Of a DNA stretch of 64,000 bases, positions 45,988 through 56,096 are shown piece after piece. Under the pieces are notes generated by a model. That model was not told the DNA's origin, ran no database searches, and saw only the letters and a list, made by a program, of their open reading frames with translations. Numbering within the stretch: position 1 is the first letter of the stretch; every line of letters starts with the position of its first letter. A program made the translations under genes and the position numbers. This DNA comes from Gluconobacter thailandicus F149-1 = NBRC 100600 (GTDB taxonomy: Bacteria; Pseudomonadota; Alphaproteobacteria; Acetobacterales; Acetobacteraceae): the NCBI RefSeq assembly GCF_000964465.1, contig NZ_BANH01000024.1, positions 1 to 64,000 on the forward strand, in the 5' to 3' direction.

Positions 45988-47037
45988 TCAGTCGGTGCTC
46001 TTTTTGGAAAGTTTCCGCAGAGTGGCCACATTCCTGAAGAACTCCCGGAACGGCATGGCAGGACTACCAATTACATCCGCGCCAGCATCTACGTCAGACA
46101 TAACCCCACACTGGGCCCCTACACGCGCCTTGTCCCCGATCTTGATATGCCCAATCAGACCGGCCTGAGCAGCAATCGTCACGAAATCACCCAGTTCGGT
46201 AGACCCGGAAATACCCGCCTGAGACACCACAATGCAGCAACGTCCCAGTCGGGCGTTGTGACCGATCTGCACAAGATTATCGATCCGGGTGCCCGCGCCA
46301 ATGACCGTATCGCGCATGGAGCCACGATCAATGGTGGAATTGGCGCCAATCTCGACGTCATCGCCAATCACGACCAGCCCAAGCTGGGGAACAGTCTCGA
46401 ACCCTTCCGGACCGACAGCAAAGCCGAACCCGTCCTGTCCGATCCGCGCCCCTGGATACAGGGTCACGCGATGACCGACACGCGCATGCGTCAGGCTGAC
46501 ATGACTGCCAATGCGGCAACGCTCGCCAACCTCAACGCTGCGTCCAATCATGGCATGCGCCCCGATCAGGGTACCGCTACCGATTTTTGCACCCTCTTCA
46601 ATGACAGCAAACGGGCCGATCTCAACGTTCTCGCCAATGTCAGCTTTCTCACTCACATAGGCCGAAGGATGTCGGACACCACTGGAAGATGGTGCGGGGT
46701 GGAACGAGGCTGCAATCCGAGCCCAGGCAAGGTAAGGCGTCTTGCAGACCAGCCCGGCCGTTTGAGGAGGCAGCTTATCGGCAAAGGCAGGCGCAAGAAT
46801 GACGGCACCAGCTTTCGTGTTTTCCAGCAACGGCAGATAACGCCGGTTATCCAGAAAACTGACATCTTCCGGACCTGCAACATGCAGCGGCGCTACACCT
46901 CGGAAGAGCGTGCCATCGTCCTGGCCTTCAACGGCAGGGCGCACATCACTTCCCGATATTTCTGCAAGATGTGCCAGCCCGAAGGGGCCGGCACGAAGGA
47001 AAAAGCGCTCATCACCTGGACGCGTCTCGGTGGACAT
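45988..47037 (-). CDS. lpxD: UDP-3-O-(3-hydroxyacyl)glucosamine N-acyltransferase
   Basis: Third step in lipid A synthesis. An N-terminal uridine-binding part ([20 protein letters not shown]) precedes left-handed beta-helix repeats such as [20 protein letters not shown]. The catalytic His is in [23 protein letters not shown] at 47037 (GGGTGA upstream) is preferred slightly over GTG at 47049, which has TGAGGT upstream; the choice is not firm. It follows ompH within about 25 bp. Confidence 0.95.
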   Translation of the reverse strand: MSTETRPGDERFFLRAGPFGLAHLAEISGSDVRPAVEGQDDGTLFRGVAPLHVAGPEDVSFLDNRRYLPLLENTKAGAVILAPAFADKLPPQTAGLVCKTPYLAWARIAASFHPAPSSSGVRHPSAYVSEKADIGENVEIGPFAVIEEGAKIGSGTLIGAHAMIGRSVEVGERCRIGSHVSLTHARVGHRVTLYPGARIGQDGFGFAVGPEGFETVPQLGLVVIGDDVEIGANSTIDRGSMRDTVIGAGTRIDNLVQIGHNARLGRCCIVVSQAGISGSTELGDFVTIAAQAGLIGHIKIGDKARVGAQCGVMSDVDAGADVIGSPAMPFREFFRNVATLRKLSKKSTD

Positions 47038-47060
47038 CGTGTCACCCACAGGTTCAGACC

Positions 47061-47978
47061 TCAGTGATGCTGACGCAGAACGGACTCAGGCTGGGCCGGC
47101 GCAGCAGCTGGTGCTGCAGCCTGTTCAGGCCCCTGAGCGGCGCGCTGCTCGTCAGCCGTGGTTGGCATCTTGCCGGACTTGGCAAGTTGCTCGGGATCGA
47201 CGCCGTCGTCCGGAATGAAGACATGCGGCAGCGTCTTGTTCAGCTGGTTCGCCACTTCTTCCGTGATGTCCTGCTCACCCACATGCAGCACAACCTGCTC
47301 TGCATGCAGAACGAGGTTCATGTTATGCGCACCGGCAACGGCTGCAATGATGCCGTTGCCCTGCTCAAGCTCACGTTCGATCTGCTGAAACCCGACCTGA
47401 GCCGCTTCCTGAATAATTCGTGCCTGATTGCCAAAATCGCGCTGGTCCTTGGCACGACGTTCCTGCAGATGACGCTCTCTGAGCTGGATCTGGTCAGCTG
47501 TCAGGGTCCGGGCTTCAGACTGCAGCTTCTGCTGCTCGCCACGCCATGCACCTTCTTCGCGCTGCACAGCCTGAGCCAGCTTGTCACGACGTGCACCAAG
47601 AACCTGCTGGATTTCCTGCGCGGCTGACGACATCTGCATGACAGCCTGCACATTGATCACACCAATAACTGCAGCCGGCGGAGGAGCAGCCTTGGCAACT
47701 GTCGGTGGGTTTGGAATTGGCGGAAGCGGAAGTACCGGGGGAGCCTGCTGCGCATTCGGCGCACCCTGATCTTCATCAGATGGCGCATCCGCAGCGACGG
47801 GCACACTCCGGCGAGGTGCTGGCCGTGGGGCCGGCGCAGCATCCGGGTGAGCAGCCTTCGGAACGAACCAGCCACCATTGTTGGCGGCCTGTGCATGAGC
47901 GGAAGGAGCAACGGCGAGAACCGTCGCAGCCAGAAGCGCGCCGACCGAAGCCGGACGCATCAGGGAATGAAAGGTCAT
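47061..47978 (-). CDS. ompH: OmpH/Skp family periplasmic chaperone
   Basis: A periplasmic chaperone of about 305 residues for outer-membrane proteins. A signal peptide ([20 protein letters not shown], cleaved near AHAQ) is followed by a Pro-rich linker. The Skp domain starts at [21 protein letters not shown] charged coiled coil ([20 protein letters not shown]) precedes a C-terminal segment and a Pro/Ala/Gln tail. It is longer than E. coli Skp (161). Start 47978 has AGAGGTGG upstream. It sits between bamA and lpxD as usual. Confidence 0.9.
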   Translation of the reverse strand: MTFHSLMRPASVGALLAATVLAVAPSAHAQAANNGGWFVPKAAHPDAAPAPRPAPRRSVPVAADAPSDEDQGAPNAQQAPPVLPLPPIPNPPTVAKAAPPPAAVIGVINVQAVMQMSSAAQEIQQVLGARRDKLAQAVQREEGAWRGEQQKLQSEARTLTADQIQLRERHLQERRAKDQRDFGNQARIIQEAAQVGFQQIERELEQGNGIIAAVAGAHNMNLVLHAEQVVLHVGEQDITEEVANQLNKTLPHVFIPDDGVDPEQLAKSGKMPTTADEQRAAQGPEQAAAPAAAPAQPESVLRQHH

Positions 47979-48035
47979 GACCACCTCTGGGAAAGGGGAT
48001 AGAATTGCTTGAAGCTTGAAATCAGGCACGCAGTT

Positions 48036-50495
48036 TTAGAACTGCTGCCCGAAACCAAAGCGTAGCGGGTAAAGGCGATCGCCCTTTTCCTTACGCAGCG
48101 GAATAGCACCGTCGATATTCACAAGACCGAACGGGCTCTTCCAGGAAATACCAACACCAGTGGAAACGCGGGGCGTCAGGGTGTCACCGGTAATCGGGGT
48201 ATACGGGTAGTCTGCCTGATTGCGGCGTGAATAATCAGTGTATTTGTTCTTCACACGAACACTGGCAAGGCTACCGGCATCCAGGAAGTAACGTCCCGCA
48301 ATACCTAGGTCATCCCCCATGGGAAGCGGGAAATTGACCTGTGCAGAAGCCGTGTACATGAAGCGGCCACCCAACAGATCTTCCTGTCCCTGAGACGGAA
48401 GATAATTACATTTGCCCTCACTCGTAAGGCCATTGCAGATATGGCCGGAACGCGGACCGACACCACCCTGCAGGAAGCCTCGCAGGTTTTCGCCACCAAG
48501 GTAGAAGTTGTCGATGATGTTACGGCGCCCACTGGAACTCCAGTCGCCCATATAGCCTACGCCACCCTTGAACTGCACGGTCCAGTCATGGTTGCCCATG
48601 ATCCGGTCCAGCGGGATGTAGTAAGCGCCATCTGCCTTAACGCGATAATATTTCGCATCACCGCCCAGGCCAGCAAAATCACCGCCAACCTTCATCATGT
48701 ATCCTTCATGAGGATTCATGCGGCGATCGCGACGATCGTAGGTCAAAGACGTACTCAACTGGGAAAGAACCGACCATCCAGCAGATTGCTGCACATAAAT
48801 GGACGGCGCATATGCAATATAGGAAGGGTTCGCAGCGATCGATGCAGCATCGTAGAAGTTACCAACCTGACGATCGACCAGAGTGTAGCTGAAGGACTGC
48901 GACAGATAGCGGTTATACGCATATCCAAGACGCAGGCTCATGCCGTACTGGGATTCTTTATAGCTCTGATACGTCTGGTAATTATTCTGGATGAAATAGA
49001 AGTCAGCACCAGCAACAAGGTTACGATTCAGGAAGTATGGATCCGTAATGGAGATATCAGCCTGCTTTTCGTAATACGCGACCGTTCCGGAAATACCGGC
49101 GTCAATACCGGTCCCGAGCATGTTATGCTGCTTGACAGACGCATTACCAAGAACACCAACGTCTGTTGAGTAACCACCACCCAGTGAGAACTCACCGGTC
49201 GGCTTTTCAACAACGTTTGCGGAAACGTTAACACGGTCCGGCGCAGAGCCTTGCGTCTGATCAACAGAGACGGTGCTGAAATACCCAAGATCCTGCAAGG
49301 CAAGCTTGGAATACTTCTTGTCGAACGGGGTGTACGGGTCGCCCTCTGCCATCGGCAGATTCCGGCGGATCACGTTATCACGGGTAATGGTGTTGCCGTT
49401 AATGTCGATACGCTCGACGTAAACATGCGGTCCTTCCGTGATATCGAACAGGAGGTCGACAATCCGCTTTTCAGGATTACGTGCAATCTCCGAACGCACC
49501 ATTGCAAACGGATGGCCCTGAGCCTGCAGCCATTCCTGCATGTCCGTCGTGTTATGCTGGATAGCAGTTCCGTCGTAAATCTGATGCTTGAAGAGCTGGA
49601 TCTTGGGCCGCATCATTTCAGGCGTCACACGGCGCACGTTGGAACGGATGTCCATCTTGCCAATGTGATACTGGTCACCCTCATGGATCGTGAACGTCAC
49701 ATAGAAGGATTTGTGATCAGGCGAGAGCTCACCCGTCGCGTCCACCATGCGGAAATCAACATAGCCGTTATGCAAATAGAACCGACGCAGCAGTTCGGCA
49801 TCATACTTGATGCGCTCCGGATTATATTCATCCGAAGACGAGAAGAAGCGGTACCAGGTGTTTTCCTTGGAAGAAATCACCTGCGCCAGACGGGCTTCGC
49901 TGAACGCATGATTACCCACAAACACAATCTTGTGGATCAGCGTCTGCTGGGCCTCGTTGATCTTGAAGATCACGTCCACACGATTGTTGGACAGCTTCAC
50001 AATCTGTGGCGTTACCGTCGCGCCAAAACGAGCTTTTCCAGCATACTGGTTCAGAATCTTCTGACGATCGGCAGCCGTGGTCTGGGATGAGAAAACCGCT
50101 CGGGGACGAAGACTGATTTCCTTGCGGAGATCTTCGTCCTTCAGCGCATGGTTACCCTCAAAGACAATACGATTGACGATGGGGTTCTCGACCAGATTCA
50201 CCAGAAGCGTATTGCCGTCACGGTGAAGTGTCACATCCTTGAACAGGCCCGTCGCGTAAAGCGACTTCAGAGACCGGTCGAGATCATCCTGGTTAAAGGA
50301 ATCTCCCGGCTGGGCGACCATGTAGGACAGAACTGTACTGGTTTCGATACGTGTGTTGCCAGAGACCGTAATGGCCTGGATCACGTTATTGCCCGAGGCT
50401 GCACCTGATGCCTGGTGCTGACGTGCGGAGCGGGCGTCCGCCACACCGAGGGCGGTCGGGAGAAGACATGCGGATGCTAGAAGCAACAGACGCAT
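48036..50495 (-). CDS. bamA: Outer-membrane protein assembly factor BamA
   Basis: Core of the BAM complex that inserts beta-barrels. About 819 residues: a signal peptide (MRLLLLASACLLPTALGVAD, cleaved near DARS), five POTRA repeats (about 35-430, beginning IQAITVSGNTRIETSTVLSY) and a 16-strand barrel with the VRGF-like motif LRGFLQGGVGPRSG in loop 6. It ends in LRFGFGQQF, with the terminal aromatic. The start at 50495 places the signal peptide first; an upstream extension is not credible. Confidence 0.96.
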   Translation of the reverse strand: MRLLLLASACLLPTALGVADARSARQHQASGAASGNNVIQAITVSGNTRIETSTVLSYMVAQPGDSFNQDDLDRSLKSLYATGLFKDVTLHRDGNTLLVNLVENPIVNRIVFEGNHALKDEDLRKEISLRPRAVFSSQTTAADRQKILNQYAGKARFGATVTPQIVKLSNNRVDVIFKINEAQQTLIHKIVFVGNHAFSEARLAQVISSKENTWYRFFSSSDEYNPERIKYDAELLRRFYLHNGYVDFRMVDATGELSPDHKSFYVTFTIHEGDQYHIGKMDIRSNVRRVTPEMMRPKIQLFKHQIYDGTAIQHNTTDMQEWLQAQGHPFAMVRSEIARNPEKRIVDLLFDITEGPHVYVERIDINGNTITRDNVIRRNLPMAEGDPYTPFDKKYSKLALQDLGYFSTVSVDQTQGSAPDRVNVSANVVEKPTGEFSLGGGYSTDVGVLGNASVKQHNMLGTGIDAGISGTVAYYEKQADISITDPYFLNRNLVAGADFYFIQNNYQTYQSYKESQYGMSLRLGYAYNRYLSQSFSYTLVDRQVGNFYDAASIAANPSYIAYAPSIYVQQSAGWSVLSQLSTSLTYDRRDRRMNPHEGYMMKVGGDFAGLGGDAKYYRVKADGAYYIPLDRIMGNHDWTVQFKGGVGYMGDWSSSGRRNIIDNFYLGGENLRGFLQGGVGPRSGHICNGLTSEGKCNYLPSQGQEDLLGGRFMYTASAQVNFPLPMGDDLGIAGRYFLDAGSLASVRVKNKYTDYSRRNQADYPYTPITGDTLTPRVSTGVGISWKSPFGLVNIDGAIPLRKEKGDRLYPLRFGFGQQF

Positions 50496-50663
50496 GTTCG
50501 GGGACCGGGAACCTCTTGACCGTGATCCTGACAAACCGGTTTTCCTTGTAACAGATTTTTCGTAGGCGCATGACACGCTACGCCATTGGCGGAGGTATCC
50601 GAAAATCCCCCCACCATGCAAGATCTCCCTTCACTCACGAAGAGTTACGGGGCGTATCCCTAC

Positions 50664-51764
50664 CTAGCTTCCGACGTGAAACATCCAGTGAAACAACCCG
50701 ATATTTGTCAGGTCATTTATCGTGGAAAAAAGGAAAAGCGCGCCGATAAGCGCCATTCCGACCTGCATGCTGACGTCCTGCACACGCCGTGAAACAGGGC
50801 GCCCCTTGATGGCTTCAACAGCATAAAAGATCAGTCGTCCACCATCGAGAACCGGGATCGGAAACAGGTTTATAAGCCCAAGATTGATGGACAGCAGCGC
50901 CATGAACGACACAATGCTGGCCATGCCATAGCTGGCAACCTGACCAGACATCTGTGCGATTCGGATCGTTCCGCCGAGTTCTTTCGCGCTGCGCTGCCCG
51001 GAAAGGATCTGCCAGACGCCCTGAAGCGTGCGAACAGACATCGTCCATGTTTCCTGCACACCCATCACAGCGGCTTTAACGGGAGAGACCGCATGCCCCG
51101 GAGACGCCGCGAAACCCACACCCAGCACGCCGGTGGCATGCGAGCCACTTTTTACTGCACCAATGGTGACAGGTAGCGTCAGATCCTCACCGTTACGACG
51201 AACTCCAAGTGTTGTCGTGTCGTTCGGGTGAGAGGCAACCGTCCCCATAACATCTTCAGGACCTGAGATGGAGAGTGAGCCAATACGCGTGATCACATCA
51301 CCCGTCTTCACGCCTGCCTTTTCCGCAGCGCTCCCCACGACAACCTGGGAAATGTCGTTCCGAAGTTCAGGCTTCCCCACTGTCGCAAACAGAAGGGTGA
51401 AGGCAATGATCGCGAACAGAAAATTGAAAACAGGCCCCATGACAATCACCAGAGCCCGTGAGCCCACGGGTTTGTCATGGAATGTCCTGCCCGGAATCCA
51501 GGCGGCTTTCTGCTCATCCGTCGCGTCATCCGGTCCTTCAAACCCGTGAGGCTTGACGTACCCTCCGAGTGGAATTGCGCTCAGACGCCATTCTGTCCCC
51601 GACTTGTCATACCAGCGACGCACAGCCGGTCCGAAACCGATGGAAAAGGTCTCAACCTTCACGCCTCGCCAACGCGCGGCGAGGTAGTGCCCCAGTTCAT
51701 GAATGAAAACCAGAATGCCAAGAATCAGAACATAGGCGATGATGGTGCGCAGAAAATCATGCAT
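50664..51764 (-). CDS. rseP: RIP metalloprotease RseP
   Basis: Site-2 intramembrane zinc protease, expected to cleave anti-sigma factors or leftover signal peptides. HELGHYLAARW at the N-terminal membrane segment holds the zinc ligands and Glu. A PDZ domain (about 125-200) includes VVVGSAAEKAGVKTGDVITR. LFPIPVLDGGRLIFYAVEAI supplies the C-terminal Asp. About 366 residues. Start 51764 overlaps the dxr stop by 8 bp. Confidence 0.94.
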   Translation of the reverse strand: MHDFLRTIIAYVLILGILVFIHELGHYLAARWRGVKVETFSIGFGPAVRRWYDKSGTEWRLSAIPLGGYVKPHGFEGPDDATDEQKAAWIPGRTFHDKPVGSRALVIVMGPVFNFLFAIIAFTLLFATVGKPELRNDISQVVVGSAAEKAGVKTGDVITRIGSLSISGPEDVMGTVASHPNDTTTLGVRRNGEDLTLPVTIGAVKSGSHATGVLGVGFAASPGHAVSPVKAAVMGVQETWTMSVRTLQGVWQILSGQRSAKELGGTIRIAQMSGQVASYGMASIVSFMALLSINLGLINLFPIPVLDGGRLIFYAVEAIKGRPVSRRVQDVSMQVGMALIGALFLFSTINDLTNIGLFHWMFHVGS

Positions 51765-52980
51765 GCAGGGCGTTCTCGCTCGCTGTATTTCGCAGACGGC
51801 CGCTTTCCCGAAGAATATGCTCTTCAGCAAGCGCGCGACCACGGGCATCCCATTCCAGGACTTCATCCAGTGTCGTCAGCTCAGGGTTTTCAGTCATGGC
51901 CTGAAGAGCACTGTCGATCGTCTCACCAATACCAAGAAAACCGATCCGACGGTTCAGAAAAGCATCAACGGCAATTTCATTCGCCGCTGAGAAGACCGCC
52001 GGAGCCGCCCCCCCTGCCCGCAGCACCTGTCTCGCCAGTCGCAGTGGAACAAAACGGACTTCGTCAGGAGCTTCAAAATCCAGACGTCCAAACGCCGTCA
52101 GATCCAGCCTCTGACACGGCGTTTCCATCCGCTGCGGCCATGCAAGGGTGTGCGCGATAGGAATGCGCATGTCCGCCGAACCCATCTGAGCGACAAGACT
52201 ACCATCCCGGAACTGTACCAGCCCATGAACCACAGATTGCGGATGCACCAGCACATCAATCCGGTCTTCGGTCAGACCAAACAGCCGGGCAGCCTCAATC
52301 ACTTCCAGGCCCTTGTTCGCCATCGAAGCCGAGTCAATTGTGATCTTGGCACCCATTGTCCATGTCGGATGCTTCAGAGCCTTCTCTGGGGTGGCCGCTC
52401 GCATATCTTCCAGGGAAGACTGACGAAATGGTCCACCAGACGCCGTCAGAACGATTTTTTCGACCGTACTCATGTCGCAGCCGCCAAGTGCCTGAGCAAT
52501 GGCGTTGTGCTCTGAATCCACCGGCAGCAATGTCGCACCAGCCTCACCAACGGCGCGAAGCATGACATCGCCAGCACAGACAAGCGCTTCCTTGTTGGCC
52601 AACGCGATGGCGTGACCATTACGGGCAGCAGCGAGCGTTGGCTCCAGCCCTGCTGCACCTGTGATGGCTGCCATCGTCCAGTCAGCTTCCATGGCACCAG
52701 CTTCAATGACAGCCTGACGCCCGGCAGCCGTCCGAATACCGCTTCCAGCCAGAAGGGATTTCAGTTCCTCGTGCAGACTTTCATCATGAATGACAGCAAT
52801 TTCCGCACGCAGTTCGCGCGCCTGTTCTGCCAGAAGCGCAACATTGCGTCCGCCAACCAGGGCACGAACTTCGATATCCGCCGCCACGCGCTTGAGCAGA
52901 TCAACCGTTGACGTGCCGATGCTGCCCGTACTGCCAAGAACACTGATCCGGCGAGGCTTGGCCACAGAACCGTCAGTCAT
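51757..52980 (-). CDS. dxr: 1-deoxy-D-xylulose 5-phosphate reductoisomerase
   Basis: Makes MEP in the non-mevalonate isoprenoid pathway, with NADPH and a divalent metal. Its 407 residues include SVLGSTGSIGTSTVDLLKRV (cofactor fold), ALANKEALVCAG, and LLPVDSEHNAIAQALGG with the metal Asp/Glu. The catalytic loop has LTASGGPFRQSS. It overlaps cdsA by 8 bp and rseP by 8 bp. Its products feed UppS two genes upstream. Confidence 0.97.
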   Translation of the reverse strand: MTDGSVAKPRRISVLGSTGSIGTSTVDLLKRVAADIEVRALVGGRNVALLAEQARELRAEIAVIHDESLHEELKSLLAGSGIRTAAGRQAVIEAGAMEADWTMAAITGAAGLEPTLAAARNGHAIALANKEALVCAGDVMLRAVGEAGATLLPVDSEHNAIAQALGGCDMSTVEKIVLTASGGPFRQSSLEDMRAATPEKALKHPTWTMGAKITIDSASMANKGLEVIEAARLFGLTEDRIDVLVHPQSVVHGLVQFRDGSLVAQMGSADMRIPIAHTLAWPQRMETPCQRLDLTAFGRLDFEAPDEVRFVPLRLARQVLRAGGAAPAVFSAANEIAVDAFLNRRIGFLGIGETIDSALQAMTENPELTTLDEVLEWDARGRALAEEHILRESGRLRNTASENALHA

Positions 52981-53821
52981 GAGAAGAACCCCCCTGAGGA
53001 ATGGTATGATATGCAGACCCGCCTACCAGATCCGCAGGAGTGACAGACCAGAACACCTGTCCGAAGGCTGCCAGAGAGAGAAGAGCGGCCAGTGGAGCCG
53101 CAGCCAGAAGGCCATCAAACCGGTCCAGTAGACCGCCATGACCAGGAATGAGTGTGCCAGAATCCTTAACGCCAAGACGGCGCTTGGCCGCACTTTCGAT
53201 CAGATCGCCACTTTGGGAAAAAATCCCCAGCACAGCGCCCCAGAACAGACCACCGCCGACAAACCCCAGGCCAGACAGCCATGCCACCGCGCCCCCTGCG
53301 AGGGACGCTCCCATGAGACCGCCGATCGCGCCTGAACGGGTTTTCCCGGGTGAGATAGAAGGCGCCAGCTTTGGACCGCCAAAAATACGCCCAAAAAGAT
53401 ACGCAAAGCTGTCACTGGCGATCACAACGCACAGAACGAACAGAACACTTTCAAAACCCGCCGGGAGATGACGCAGCCAAAGCAGCGAAAGGCCACCCAG
53501 AATAGACACGATCACCGGAATGCAGGCAGGCACACCGAAGACAAGGCTCGGCCAAACCATCCAGAACGCGCCACTCCATTCTCCCCGCAAGGCAGCAACG
53601 CCAGAAACTAGCGGCCAGAAAAGAAGAAGAATACCGCGCCAGGTTGGCAAAGGCTGGCGGATGAGGGTTTCCCCTTCCCAGACCAGCCCGAACATCGCCA
53701 GCAGGATAAGCGCATTGTAAATCATGCCGCCCTGCCAGAGGCAGATCCCGGCAACAGTGACCAGAATAGCAGCCGACGACAGCCGCAGCTTCAGATCAGA
53801 CCAGCGGGACGAACCACTCAT
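52973..53821 (-). CDS. cdsA: Phosphatidate cytidylyltransferase
   Basis: An integral-membrane enzyme of 282 residues that makes CDP-diacylglycerol for phospholipids. The signature is at the C-terminus: DLIESAAKRRLGVKDSGTLI followed by PGHGGLLDRFDGLLAA. Seven to eight hydrophobic segments precede it. It overlaps uppS by 4 bp and dxr by 8 bp. Confidence 0.95.
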   Translation of the reverse strand: MSGSSRWSDLKLRLSSAAILVTVAGICLWQGGMIYNALILLAMFGLVWEGETLIRQPLPTWRGILLLFWPLVSGVAALRGEWSGAFWMVWPSLVFGVPACIPVIVSILGGLSLLWLRHLPAGFESVLFVLCVVIASDSFAYLFGRIFGGPKLAPSISPGKTRSGAIGGLMGASLAGGAVAWLSGLGFVGGGLFWGAVLGIFSQSGDLIESAAKRRLGVKDSGTLIPGHGGLLDRFDGLLAAAPLAALLSLAAFGQVFWSVTPADLVGGSAYHTIPQGGSSHD

Positions 53822-54585
53822 GCCGGACGGCCACCAAAACGCCTCTGACGGCCAGCAAAATGGGACAGCGCCTGAAGAAACTCAGCCTCACCGAAATCTG
53901 GCCATAGAACATCCATGAAAATCAGTTCGGCGTAGGCACTCTGCCAGAGCAGGAAATTGGAAAGACGGCACTCGCCACTTGTTCGGATGACGAGATCAGG
54001 GTCTGGCATGTCTGCCGTCTGCAAGGCGTTCGTCAAGCTCTCTTCCGTGATATCCGAAGATGCCAGCTCACCTCGTGCAACCTGATCGGCCAGCCGCCGT
54101 GCAGCCTGCGCAATGTCAGCACGACCGCCATAGGATAACGCCAGCGTCAGAGTAAGCGTCTTGTTGTTGAAGGTCTTTGCTTCCGCGCGTCTCAGTTCCT
54201 CGCGCAAGGTTCCCTCAAAACGTTCTGGCTCTCCAATCACTCTCAGCCGTACGCCCTGTTCATGGAGTTCGTTAAGCTTGTGACGGAGGTAAAAGCGCAG
54301 AAGAGATGTCAGATCGCCAATTTCTTCCGCAGAACGACGCCAGTTTTCCGAAGAAAAAGCGTAGAGCGTCAGGTAACGAACACCCTGACGGATAGCGGAT
54401 TTGACGCATTCCTGTACGGACTCCGCACCTCTCCGATGGCCAGCCAGAACAGGAAGGTTACGCGAACGCGCCCATCGCCCATTGCCGTCCATAATCATGG
54501 CGACATGCACAGGAACGACGCCCCCCTCCCCATGAGGGGACAAAGGGGCAGCCACGCTGGATTTAGGTGCGGATCCGATCGTCAA
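53818..54585 (-). CDS. uppS: Isoprenyl transferase (undecaprenyl diphosphate synthase)
   Basis: Condenses IPP units to the C55 lipid carrier for cell-wall and LPS synthesis. VAMIMDGNGRWARSRNLPVL has the catalytic Asp and substrate-binding residues. GHRRGAESVQECVK, LTLYAFSSENWRRS, and DLVIRTSGECRLSNFLLWQS are all conserved. Its 255 residues match. It sits 8 bp after frr. Confidence 0.96.
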   Translation of the reverse strand: MTIGSAPKSSVAAPLSPHGEGGVVPVHVAMIMDGNGRWARSRNLPVLAGHRRGAESVQECVKSAIRQGVRYLTLYAFSSENWRRSAEEIGDLTSLLRFYLRHKLNELHEQGVRLRVIGEPERFEGTLREELRRAEAKTFNNKTLTLTLALSYGGRADIAQAARRLADQVARGELASSDITEESLTNALQTADMPDPDLVIRTSGECRLSNFLLWQSAYAELIFMDVLWPDFGEAEFLQALSHFAGRQRRFGGRPA

Positions 54586-54593
54586 GAGAGAGG

Positions 54594-55160
54594 TCAGACC
54601 TGCTTGATCTCGCGTTCTTTGTCCGCGAGAATATCGTCTACTTTCTTGACGTACTGATCCGTCAGCTTCTGGATGGAATCAGACCAGGTCTTCATGTCGT
54701 CCTGACTGATTTCACCCTTCTTTTCGAGCGCCTTCGTCTGCTCCATGCCGTCACGACGAACACCACGGATCGCAATCTTGCCGTTCTCAGCGTAGCGATT
54801 GGCGGCGCGGGCAAGCTCATTACGACGCTCTTCCGTCAGCACTGGAATCGGCACGCGGATGGTCTGTCCGTCTGCAGCCGGATTGAGGCCTAGACCACTA
54901 TCACGGATGGCGCGCTCTACAGCACCCACAACCGTGCGATCCCAGACAGAAACCGTCAGCATACGTGCTTCAGGAACGGCAATGGAGCCAACCTGGGACA
55001 GCGGCACTTCCGAACCATAAGCTTCGACACGCACCGGCTCCAGCAGGTTCGGGCTCGCACGACCGGAACGAAGGCCGGAGAGGTCACGACGAAGGCTCTC
55101 AATCGCACCGTCCATACGGCGCGTGAGATCATCCATCAGGTCTTTCAGGTCAGCAGGCAT
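54594..55160 (-). CDS. frr: Ribosome recycling factor
   Basis: Splits the post-termination ribosome with EF-G. Its 188 residues carry [20 protein letters not shown], the conserved central [16 protein letters not shown] and [20 protein letters not shown]. It is downstream of pyrH, with a perfect 19-bp palindrome in the gap between them. Confidence 0.97.
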   Translation of the reverse strand: MPADLKDLMDDLTRRMDGAIESLRRDLSGLRSGRASPNLLEPVRVEAYGSEVPLSQVGSIAVPEARMLTVSVWDRTVVGAVERAIRDSGLGLNPAADGQTIRVPIPVLTEERRNELARAANRYAENGKIAIRGVRRDGMEQTKALEKKGEISQDDMKTWSDSIQKLTDQYVKKVDDILADKEREIKQV

Positions 55161-55190
55161 AAGCTGTTCCTTTGCAAAATCGACGTAAGG

Positions 55191-55209
55191 TTCAGGATAT
55201 TATCCTGAA
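55191..55209. promoter_or_regulatory. Perfect 19-bp palindrome between pyrH and frr
   Basis: TTCAGGATA-T-TATCCTGAA is a perfect inverted repeat in the 71-bp gap. As RNA on the minus strand it would form an 8-bp stem with a 3-nt loop. No U-run follows, so it is not a standard terminator. An operator, attenuator or RNA-processing stem are possible roles. Confidence 0.5.
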
Positions 55210-55231
55210 AGGTTCGTTGAAAATGAGGCTT

Positions 55232-55969
55232 TCAGCCAGCCTCAATGACCCGCGTAAAGCGACCTTCGCCACGCACGACAGTGGCAAATGCGCCCGGAGC
55301 ATGCATGTTAAAGACCACAATCGGCAATTTATTTTCACGGGCAAGGCTGATGGCTGCCGCATCCATGACATTCAACTGCCGGGCCAGAACATCCATATAG
55401 GTCAACTGGTCATAACGCACGGCATCCGGATTGCGACGCGGGTCATCTGAATAAATTCCGTCAACCTGCGTTCCCTTGAACAGGGCGTCACATTCCATTT
55501 CGTTGGCACGCAGGGCTGCGGCCGTATCCGTCGTGAAGAACGGATTGCCCGTCCCTGCCGCGAATATGACGACCCGCCCCTTCTCCATGTGACGGACAGC
55601 ACGACGACGGATATACGGTTCGGCAATCGCCGCCATCTGAATGGCCGTCATGACACGCGTCTCAAGCCCCTGACGCTCCAGACCATTCTGAAGCATCAGC
55701 GCATTGATGATCGTTGCCAGCATGCCAGCATAATCACCTTGCGCACGATCCATGCCGCGCGCTGCCGCAGACAGGCCACGGAAAATGTTGCCACCACCGA
55801 CAACCAGGCAGACCTGAACGCCGGATGCCACAACCGCAGCAATATCGGCGGCGACCATATCCACCATTTCCGGGTCTACTCCACCGGAGCCCTTGCCCAT
55901 CAGTGCCTCACCGGACACCTTGAGCAGGACGCGCTTATAGGAGGGGCTTTCTTCTCGTTTGTCGGTCAT
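55232..55969 (-). CDS. pyrH: UMP kinase
   Basis: Phosphorylates UMP for pyrimidine nucleotide supply. Its 245 residues have the amino-acid-kinase fold: [40 protein letters not shown], and [40 protein letters not shown] is also present in near-identical form. The ATG at 55969 was chosen because the family begins there; the open frame reads on upstream. It is 128 bp after era. Confidence 0.96.
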   Translation of the reverse strand: MTDKREESPSYKRVLLKVSGEALMGKGSGGVDPEMVDMVAADIAAVVASGVQVCLVVGGGNIFRGLSAAARGMDRAQGDYAGMLATIINALMLQNGLERQGLETRVMTAIQMAAIAEPYIRRRAVRHMEKGRVVIFAAGTGNPFFTTDTAAALRANEMECDALFKGTQVDGIYSDDPRRNPDAVRYDQLTYMDVLARQLNVMDAAAISLARENKLPIVVFNMHAPGAFATVVRGEGRFTRVIEAG

Positions 55970-56096
55970 CGTGCCCGTCTCTTGCTGGATTGTGGTGACT
56001 TTGCGCCTGTTCATACAGACGCAGACGGCTGGGAACAAGCGATGTCAGAAGAGAGGCATCAGAAGACACCCTCCCTCCTCTGACAGACGCCTGTTG

